DNA of 64,000 nt from Auanema rhodensis (taxonomy: Eukaryota > Nematoda > Chromadorea > Rhabditida > Rhabditidae): positions 23,017,638 through 23,081,637 of the forward strand of contig OZ059900.1 of the NCBI GenBank assembly GCA_964057225.1, in the 5' to 3' direction. The position numbers and the translations under genes are program-made. Positions within the stretch are counted from its first letter, which is position 1. The number at the start of each line of letters is the position of its first letter. The notes under the pieces are model-generated. The model saw only the letters and a program-made list of their open reading frames with translations. It searched no databases and had not been told where the DNA came from. Below, piece by piece: positions 56,612-64,000 of the stretch.

Positions 56612-57979
56612 GTTTTTGGAAATTTCGCTGTAAACAAGGTTTTGACTTACGATTTCATGTGTTCAAACTCATGCAATGTCAATGAAACCTAGCTCAAAAT
56701 TGTTCGTACAACGTCTAGTTCCACTTTCACGACAAAAAAACAGGGGTTAGAAAATTAAGGAAATTAGCATATTCTGAGGGCACGCCCCTTATGGCTAATA
56801 TTGATTAAATCGATTTTTGTTCATATGAGTCGTCAAATGCAACGAATTTCAGCGTGTTACATACTCAAATGAAGCATTTTACATGCTGAAAACTAGAAAA
56901 ATACAAAAACACAGTATTTCCCATGAGAAATATTTTATTATGCTGGAAAACCAGTTTTTGGAAATTTCGCTGTAAACAAGGTTTTGACTTACGATTTCAT
57001 GTGTTCAAACTCATGCAATGTCAATGAAACCTAGCTCAAAATTGTTCGTACAACGTCTAGTTCCACTTTCACGACAAAAAAACAGGGGTTAGAAAATTAA
57101 GGAAATTAGCATATTCTGAGGGCACGCCCCTTATGGCTAATATTGATTAAATCGATTTTTGTTCATATGAGTCGTCAAATGCAACGAATTTCAGCGTGTT
57201 ACATACTAAAATGAAGCATTTTACATGCTGAACACTAGAAAAATACAAAAACACAGTATTTCCCATGAGAAATATTTTATTATGCTGGAAAACCAGTTTT
57301 TGGAAATTTCGCTGTAAACAAGGTTTTGACTTACGATTTCATGTGTTCAAACTCATGCAATGTCAATGAAACCTAGCTCAAAATTGTTCGTACAACGTCT
57401 AGTTCCACTTTCACGACAAAAAAACAGGGGTTAGAAAATTAAGGAAATTAGCATATTCTGAGGGCACGCCCCTTATGGCTAATATTGATTAAATCGATTT
57501 TTGTTCATATGAGTCGTCAAATGCAACGAATTTCAGCGTGTTACATACTAAAATGAAGCATTTTACATGCTGAACACTAGAAAAATACAAAAACACAGTA
57601 TTTCCCATGAGAAATATTTTATTGAGCTGGAAAACCAGTTTTTGGAAATTTCGCTGTAAACAAGGTTTTGACTTACGATTTCATGTGTTCAAACTCATGC
57701 AATGTCAATGAAACCTAGCTCAAAATTGTTCGTACAACGTCTAGTTCCACTTTCACGACAAAAAAACAGGGGTTAGAAAATTAAGGAAATTAGCATATTC
57801 TGAGGGCACGCCCCTTATGGCTAATATTGATTAAATCGATTTTTGTTCATATGAGTCGTCAAATGCAACGAATTTCAGCGTGTTACATACTAAAATGAAG
57901 CATTTTACATGCTGAACACTAGAAAAATACAAAAACACAGTATTTCCCATGAGAAATATTTTATTATGCTGGAAAACCA

Positions 57980-58172
57980 GTTTTAGCATATTCTGAGGGC
58001 ACGCCCCTTATGGCTAATATTGATTAAATCGATTTTTGTTCATATGAGTCGTCAAATGCAACGAATTTCAGCGTGTTACATACTAAAATGAAGCATTTTA
58101 CATGCTGAACACTAGAAAAATACAAAAACACAGTATTTCCCATGAGAAATATTTTATTGAGCTGGAAAACCA
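57980..58172. repeat. Deleted array A unit, copy 2 (193 bp)
   Basis: It has the same deletion breakpoint as at 56419 and again ends with TTGAGCTGG. The unit that follows carries TACTCAAATG and GCTGAAAACTAG, as does the unit after copy 1. The two deleted units were therefore multiplied together with their neighbour. The distance from copy 1 is 1561 bp. Confidence 0.93.
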
Positions 58173-59198
58173 GTTTTTGGAAATTTCGCTGTAAACAAGG
58201 TTTTGACTTACGATTTCATGTGTTCAAACTCATGCAATGTCAATGAAACCTAGCTCAAAATTGTTCGTACAACGTCTAGTTCCACTTTCACGACAAAAAA
58301 ACAGGGGTTAGAAAATTAAGGAAATTAGCATATTCTGAGGGCACGCCCCTTATGGCTAATATTGATTAAATCGATTTTTGTTCATATGAGTCGTCAAATG
58401 CAACGAATTTCAGCGTGTTACATACTCAAATGAAGCATTTTACATGCTGAAAACTAGAAAAATACAAAAACACAGTATTTCCCATGAGAAATATTTTATT
58501 ATGCTGGAAAACCAGTTTTTGGAAATTTCGCTGTAAACAAGGTTTTGACTTACGATTTCATGTGTTCAAACTCATGCAATGTCAATGAAACCTAGCTCAA
58601 AATTGTTCGTACAACGTCTAATTCCACTTTCACGACAAAAAAACAGGGGTTAGAAAATTAAGGAAATTAGCATATTCTGAGGGCACGCCCCTTATGGCTA
58701 ATATTGATTAAATCGATTTTTGTTCATATGAGTCGTCAAATGCAACGAATTTCAGCGTGTTACATACTAAAATGAAGCATTTTACATGCTGAACACTAGA
58801 AAAATACAAAAACACAGTATTTCCCATGAGAAATATTTTATTGAGCTGGAAAACCAGTTTTTGGAAATTTCGCTGTAAACAAGGTTTTGACTTACGATTT
58901 CATGTGTTCAAACTCATGCAATGTCAATGAAACCTAGCTCAAAATTGTTCGTACAACGTCTAGTTCCACTTTCACGACAAAAAAACAGGGGTTAGAAAAT
59001 TAAGGAAATTAGCATATTCTGAGGGCACGCCCCTTATGGCTAATATTGATTAAATCGATTTTTGTTCATATGAGTCGTCAAATGCAACGAATTTCAGCGT
59101 GTTACATACTAAAATGAAGCATTTTACATGCTGAACACTAGAAAAATACAAAAACACAGTATTTCCCATGAGAAATATTTTATTATGCTGGAAAACCA

Positions 59199-59391
59199 GT
59201 TTTAGCATATTCTGAGGGCACGCCCCTTATGGCTAATATTGATTAAATCGATTTTTGTTCATATGAGTCGTCAAATGCAACGAATTTCAGCGTGTTACAT
59301 ACTAAAATGAAGCATTTTACATGCTGAACACTAGAAAAATACAAAAACACAGTATTTCCCATGAGAAATATTTTATTATGCTGGAAAACCA
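59199..59391. repeat. Deleted array A unit, copy 3 (193 bp)
   Basis: It has the same breakpoint, CCAGTTTT joined to AGCATATTC. Unlike copies 1 and 2 it ends with the common TTATGCTGG. It lies 1219 bp from copy 2, one full unit less than the spacing between copies 1 and 2. Confidence 0.93.
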
Positions 59392-59733
59392 GTTTTTGGA
59401 AATTTCGCTGTAAACAAGGTTTTGACTTACGATTTCATGTGTTCAAACTCATGCAATGTCAATGAAACCTAGCTCAAAATTGTTCGTACAACGTCTAGTT
59501 CCACTTTCACGACAAAAAAACAGGGGTTAGAAAATTAAGGAAATTAGCATATTCTGAGGGCACGCCCCTTATGGCTAATATTGATTAAATCGATTTTTGT
59601 TCATATGAGTCGTCAAATGCAACGAATTTCAGCGTGTTACATACTAAAATGAAGCATTTTACATGCTGAACACTAGAAAAATACAAAAACACAGTATTTC
59701 CCATGAGAAATATTTTATTATGCTGGAAAACCA

Positions 59734-59926
59734 GTTTTAGCATATTCTGAGGGCACGCCCCTTATGGCTAATATTGATTAAATCGATTTTTGTTCATATG
59801 AGTCGTCAAATGCAACGAATTTCAGCGTGTTACATACTAAAATGAAGCATTTTACATGCTGAACACTAGAAAAATACAAAAACACAGTATTTCTCATGAG
59901 AAATATTTTATTATGCTGGAAAACCA
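59734..59926. repeat. Deleted array A unit, copy 4 (193 bp)
   Basis: It has the same breakpoint as the other three, only 535 bp from copy 3 (one deleted plus one full unit). It ends with the TTTCTCATGAG palindrome variant. All four copies sharing one breakpoint indicates a single deletion followed by spread. Confidence 0.93.
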
Positions 59927-60267
59927 GTTTTTGGAAATTTCGCTGTAAACAAGGTTTTGACTTACGATTTCATGTGTTCAAACTCATGCAATGTCAATGA
60001 AACCTAGCTCAAAATTGTTTGTACAACGTCTAGTTCCACTTTCACGACAAAAAAACAGGGGTTAGAAAATTAAGGAAATTAGCATATTCTGAGGGCACGC
60101 CCCTTATGGCTAATATTGATTAAATCGATTTTTGTTCATATGAGTAGTCAAATGCAACGAATTTCAGCGTGTTACATACTTAAATGAAGCATTTTACATG
60201 CTGAACACTAGAAAAATACAAAAACACAGTATTTCCCATGAGAAATATTTTATTATGCTGGAAACCA

Positions 60268-60951
60268 GTTTTTGGAATTTTCGCTGTAAACAAGGTTTTG
60301 ACTTACGATTTCATGTGTTCAAACTCATGCAATGTCAATGAAACCTAGCTCAAAATTGTTCCTACAACGTCTAATTCCACTTTCACGACAAAAAAACAGG
60401 GGTTAGAAAATTTAGGAAATTAGCATATTCTGAGGGCACGCCCCTTATGGCTAATATTGATTAAATCGATTTTTGTTCATATAAGTCGTCAAATGCAACG
60501 AATTTCAGCGTGTTACATACTAAAATGAAGTATTTTACATGCTGAACACTAGAAAAATACAAAAACACAGTATTTCCCATGAGAAATATTTTATTATGCT
60601 GGAAAACCAGTTTTTGGAAATTTCGCTGTAAACAAGGTTATGACTTACGATTTCATGTGTTCAAACTCATGCAATGTCAATGAAACCTAGCTCAAAATTG
60701 TTCGTACAACGTCTAGTTCCACTTTCACGACAAAAAAACAGGGGTTAGAAAATTTAGGAAATTAGCATATTCTGAGGGCACGCCCCTTATGGCTAATATT
60801 GATTAAATCGATTTTTGTTCATATGAGTCGTCAAGTGCAACGAATTTCAGCGTGTTACATACTAAAATGAAGTATTTTACATGCTGAACACTAGAAAAAT
60901 ACAAAAACACAGTATTTCCCATGAGAAATATTTTATTATGCTGGAAAACCA
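60268..60951. repeat. Two-unit block, counterpart of 4441-5124
   Basis: The preceding unit carries ACTTAAATG (about 60178-60186). The unit at 60268 follows GGAAACC and has GGAATTTTCG, TTTAGG, CATATAAGTCG and GAAGTATT. The unit at 60610 has AAGGTTATGAC. The match to 4441-5124 is clear but not exact: TTCCTAC with CTAATTCC here sits in the 60268 unit, whereas on the left it sits in the unit before 4441, and GTCAAGTGC is private here. It lies among variants otherwise typical of the right end of the array. Confidence 0.8.
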
Positions 60952-61291
60952 GTTTGAAAATTTCGCTGTAAACAAAGTTTTGACTTACGATTGCATGTGT
61001 TCAAACTCATGCAATGTCAATGAAACCTAGCTCAAAATTGTTCGTACAACGTCTAGTTCCACTTTCACGACAAAAAAACAGGGGTTAGAAAATTAAGGAA
61101 ATTAGCATATTCTGAGGGCACGCCCCTTATGGCTAATATTGATTAAATCGATTTTTGTTCATATGAGTCGTCAAATGCAACGAATTTCAGCGTGTTACAT
61201 ACTAAAATGAAGCATTTTACATGCTGAACACTAGAAAAATACAAAAACACAGTATTTCCCATGAGAAATATTTTATTGAGCTGGAAAACCA
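60952..61291. repeat. 340-bp array A unit with TT deletion at its start
   Basis: The unit begins GTTTGAAAATTTCG instead of GTTTTTGAAAATTTCG, so it lost two bases. It carries CAAAGTTTTG and CGATTGCATG like the units at 52317, 54368, 55735 and 61634. It follows directly on the block that resembles the left end of the array, so the join near 60952 is a chimeric boundary. Confidence 0.85.
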
Positions 61292-61633
61292 GTTTTTGGA
61301 AATTTCGCTGTAAACAAGGTTTTGACTTACGATTTCATGTGTTCAAACTCATACAATGTCAATGAAACCTAGCTCAAAATTGTTCGTACAACGTCTAGTT
61401 CCACTTTCACGACAAAAAAACAGGGGTTAGAAAATTAAGGAAATTAGCATATTCTGAGGGCACGCCCCTTATGGCTAATATTGATTAAATCGATTTTTGT
61501 TCATATGAGTCGTCAAATGCAACGAATTTCAGCGTGTTACATACTAAAATGAAGCATTTTACATGCTGAACACTAGAAAAATACAAAAACACAGTATTTC
61601 CCATGAGAAATATTTTATTATGCTGGAAAACCA

Positions 61634-61716
61634 GTTTTTGAAAATTTCGCTGTAAACAAAGTTTTGACTTACGATTGCATGTGTTCAAACTCATGCATAG
61701 TCAATGAAACCTAGCT
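61634..61716. repeat. Terminal truncated array A unit
   Basis: The last unit keeps 83 bases, up to CCTAGCT, and then stops. It belongs to the CGATTGCATG subtype. Close to the break it has CATGCATAGTC where other units have CATGCAATGTC, a two-base change at about 61697-61698. No array A sequence follows. Confidence 0.92.
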
Positions 61717-61726
61717 ACTGGAAACA
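61711..61726. other. Junction between satellite A and satellite B
   Basis: Array A sequence CCTAGCT is joined directly to ACTGGAAACAGG of array B. There is no spacer, target-site duplication or transposon end. I see at most one or two bases of ambiguity at the breakpoint, so little microhomology. Confidence 0.9.
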
Positions 61727-61728
61727 GG

Positions 61729-61754
61729 CAGTACGCGATACGCAAATATTTGAA
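61729..61754. repeat. Array B internal motif, copy 1
   Basis: CAGTACGCGA is followed after a few bases by AATATTTGAA. The same arrangement recurs 145 bp downstream in the same unit (61874-61899). The two copies split the 232-bp unit into parts of 145 and 87 bp. In the 225-bp units this first copy is degraded. Confidence 0.75.
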
Positions 61755-61873
61755 TGACAGCTTTAATACAATACGACTTAGCTTACTCAATCATATCAAG
61801 CTTCATGAACAGGGACTGCTTGAGTAATAGATGATAGCAATGATAGTTTCGTTTCTTTTTTTAATTAACTTTC

Positions 61874-61899
61874 CAGTACGCGAGCTATAATATTTAGAA
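61874..61899. repeat. Array B internal motif, copy 2
   Basis: CAGTACGCGA followed by AATATTTAGAA matches the motif at 61729-61754. It is present in every array B unit I checked (as CAGTACGCGAG or CTGTACGCGAG), so this copy is better conserved than copy 1. Confidence 0.75.
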
Positions 61900-61948
61900 C
61901 GCGATTCCTTGATAATGAAAAACTTTCAGAGCCTGCACTGATAATATA

Positions 61949-62173
61949 ACTGGAAACAGGCAATACTAAAACATTTGAATGACAGCTTTATTACAATAGG
62001 ACTTAGTTTACTCAATCATACCAATCTTCATGAACACGGACTGTTTGTGTAATAGATAATAGCAATAATAGTTTCGTTTGTGTTTTTAATTAACTTTCCT
62101 GTACGCGAGTTATAATATTTAGAACGTGATTCCTTGATTATGAAAAATTTTTAGAGCCTGCACTGATAATATA
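61949..62173. repeat. Array B short unit (225 bp), first
   Basis: It has GGCAATACTAAAACATTTG where long units have GGCAGTACGCGATACGC followed by AAATATTTG. The net loss is 7 bp, and it removes the first copy of the CAGTACGCGA motif while leaving the second. Confidence 0.9.
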
Positions 62174-63101
62174 ACTGGAAACAGGCAGTACGCGATACGC
62201 AAATATTTGAATGACAGCTTTAATACAAGACGACTTAGCTTACTCAATCATATCAAGCTTCATGAACAGGGACTGCTTGTGTAATAGATGATAGCAATGA
62301 TAGTTTCGTTTCTTTTTTTAATTAACTTTCCAGTACGCGAGTTATCATATTTAGAACGCGATTGCTTCATAATGAAAAATGTTTAGAGCCTGCACTGATA
62401 TTATAATTGGAAACAGGCAGTACGCAATACGCAAACATTTGAATGGCAGCTTTAATACAAGACGACTTAGTTTACTCAATCATATCAAGCTTCATGAACA
62501 CGGACTGTTTGTGCAATAGATGATAGCAATGATAGTTTCGTTTCTTTTTTTAACTAACTTTCCAGTACGCGAGTTATAATATTTAGAACGCGATTCCTTG
62601 ATAATGAAAAACTTTCAGAGCCTGCACTGATAATATAATTGGAAACAGGCAGTACGCAATACGCAAACATTTGAATGACAGCTTTATTATAATACGACTT
62701 AGTTTACTCAATTATATCAAGCTTCATGAACACGGACTGCTTGTGTAATATATAATAGCAATAATAGTTTCGTTTCTGTTTTTAATTAACTTTCCTGTAC
62801 GCGAGTTATAATATTTAGAACGTGATTCCTTGATTATGAAAAACTTTCAGAGCCTGCACTGATAATATAACTGGAAACAGGCAGTACGCGATACGCAAAT
62901 ATTTGAATGACAGCTTTAATACAAGACGACTTAGCTTACTCAATCATATCAAGCTTCATGAACAGGGACTGCTTATGTAATAGATGATAGCAATGATAAT
63001 TTCGTTTCTTTTTTCAATTAACTTTCCAGTACGCGAGTTATTATATTTAGAACGTGATTCCTTCATAATGAAAACTTTTTAGAGCCTGCTCTGATAATAT
63101 A

Positions 63102-63326
63102 ACTGGAAACAGGCAATACTAAAACATTAGAATGACAGCTTTATTACAATAGGACTTAGTTTACTCAATCATACCAATCTTCATGAACACGGACTGTTTG
63201 TGTAATAGATAATAGCAATAATAGTTTCGTTTCTGTTTTTAATTAACTTTCCTGTACGCGAGTTATAATATTTAGAACGTGATTCCTTGATTATGAAAAA
63301 CTTTCAGAGCCTGCACTGATAATATA
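63102..63326. repeat. Array B short unit (225 bp), second
   Basis: It has the same GGCAATACTAAAACATT replacement as at 61949, five units further on. It differs in CATTAGAATG against CATTTGAATG, so the two are related but not identical. Confidence 0.9.
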
Positions 63327-63790
63327 ATTGGAAACAGGCAGTACGCAATACGCAAACATTTGAATGACAGCTTTATTACAATACGACTTAGTTTACTCAA
63401 TTATATCAAGCTTCATGAACACGGACTGCTTGTGTAATATATAATAGCAATAATAGTTTTGTTTCTGTTTTTAATTAACTTTCCTGTACGCGAGTTATAA
63501 TATTTAGAACGTGATTCCTTGATTATGAAAAACTTTCAGAGCCTGCACTGATAATATAATTGGAAACAGGCAGTACGCAATACGCAAACATTTGAATGAC
63601 AGCTTTATTACAATACGACTTAGTTTACTCAATTATATCAAGCTTCATGAACACGGACTGCTTGTGTAATATATAATAGCAATAATAGTTTCGTTTCTGT
63701 TTTTAATTAACTTTCCTGTACGCGAGTTATTATATTTAGAACGTGATTCCTTCATAATGAAAAATTTTTAGAGCCTGCACTGATAATATA

Positions 63791-64000
63791 ACTGGAAACA
63801 GGCAATACTAAAACATTTGAATGACAGCTTTATTACAATAGGACTTAGTTTACTCAATCATATCAAGCTTCATGAACACGGACTGTTTGTGCAATAGATG
63901 ATAGCAATGATTATTTCGTTTCTTTTTTCAATTAACTTTCCAGTACGCGAGTTATTATATTTAGAACGTGATTCCTTCATAATGAAAAATTTTTAGAGCC
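63791..64000. repeat. Array B short-type unit, cut by window edge
   Basis: It starts ACTGGAAACAGGCAATACTAAAAC like the short units at 61949 and 63102, three units after the latter. Only 210 bases are inside the window, ending at AGAGCC. Confidence 0.88.

Larger units (their letters stand above)
1..61716. repeat. Satellite array A, 341-342-bp tandem monomer
   Basis: This is an uninterrupted head-to-tail array with every unit in the same orientation. I phased it on the G of GTTTTTGG. Starts run 1, 342, 683, 1024, 1365, 1706, 2048 and so on to 61634. That gives 178 full-length units (mostly 342 bp; some 341 or 343 bp, one 340 bp), four 193-bp deleted units and a terminal 83-bp piece. Neighbouring units usually differ at only a few positions. 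Length changes come mainly from GGAAACC versus GGAAAACC at the unit end, the A-run after CACGAC, and T5 versus T6 after ATCGA. No transposon, gene or spacer interrupts the array. It continues off the left edge, so its total length is unknown. Long homogeneous satellite of this type is typical of eukaryotic centromeric or pericentromeric heterochromatin; that placement is inference. Confidence 0.97.
61717..64000. repeat. Satellite array B, 232/225-bp tandem monomer
   Basis: Units start at ACTGGAAACAGG or ATTGGAAACAGG: 61717, 61949, 62174, 62406, 62638, 62870, 63102, 63327, 63559 and 63791. Nine are complete and the tenth is cut by the window. Six full units plus the first are 232 bp; two complete units are 225 bp. 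The first unit has 40 G and 41 C (35% G+C) and 9 CpG, against about 7 expected. Units differ more from one another than in array A. The monomer shows no overall similarity to array A beyond a short CTGGAAAC word. No reading frame of note is present. It continues beyond the right edge. Confidence 0.95.

Noticed and set aside
56419-59926. Inversion or insertion within array A
   Set aside because: All units keep the same orientation. The short units are explained by one internal deletion, with no foreign sequence added.
1-61716. Primate-type alpha satellite, because 342 is twice 171
   Set aside because: Only the length agrees. I recognise no alphoid sequence beyond the weak CENP-B-box-like match.
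1-61716. CRISPR array
   Set aside because: The repeated unit is 341-342 bp with no alternation of short repeat and unique spacer.
61874-61899. CENP-B box in array B around TTGGAAACAGG at the unit start and near TTTCGTTTC
   Set aside because: The 3' half looks similar (TTGGAAAC) but the TTCG core is absent there, and TTTCGTTTC lacks the central A and CGGG. Core matches are too few.
61717-64000. Array B as a transposon or MITE flanking array A
   Set aside because: It is itself tandem with 232/225-bp units. I see no terminal inverted repeats, target-site duplication or coding remnant.

Overview
The whole 64-kb window is satellite DNA. I see no credible protein-coding gene, rRNA, tRNA, CRISPR array or intact transposon. 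It suggests a eukaryotic heterochromatic block, pericentromeric or similar. The first monomer is AT-rich (113 G+C in 341 bases, 33%). Its CpG content is not depleted (10 observed, about 9.4 expected from base composition). That fits an invertebrate such as an insect better than a genome with heavy germline CpG methylation. The species cannot be named from the sequence alone.

Layout. Bases 1-61716 are one head-to-tail array (array A) with a 341-342-bp monomer, all in the same orientation. By my phasing, which starts each unit at the G of GTTTTTGG, it holds 178 full-length units, four 193-bp units sharing one internal deletion, and a final 83-bp fragment. At about 61716/61717 it switches, with no spacer, to an unrelated array B of 232- and 225-bp units. 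Array B runs to the window edge with nine complete units and one cut unit.

Array A is a patchwork of local higher-order repeats (HORs). Diagnostic variants recur at 3, 4, 5, 6, 10 and 14 units. The clearest are 3 units at 8.2-10.3 kb, 6 units at 13.7-17.8 kb, 14 units at 27.0-36.2 kb, 4 units at 47.2-49.9 kb and 6 units at 51.0-55.1 kb. Variant classes are confined to zones, as expected from unequal exchange among neighbours. One two-unit block near 4.4-5.1 kb has a counterpart 55.8 kb away at 60.3-61.0 kb. The last 5 kb before the junction is the most rearranged part: it holds all four deleted units and a chimeric unit.

Each A monomer carries several dyad symmetries, A-tracts at roughly helical spacing, and a weak 17-bp CENP-B-box-like match. 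There are also signs that it arose as a dimer of about 171 bp. Array B carries an internal duplication of a CAGTACGCGA...AATATTT motif. No genes act together here. The content worth study is the evolution and possible centromere or heterochromatin role of the two satellites, and the junction between them.
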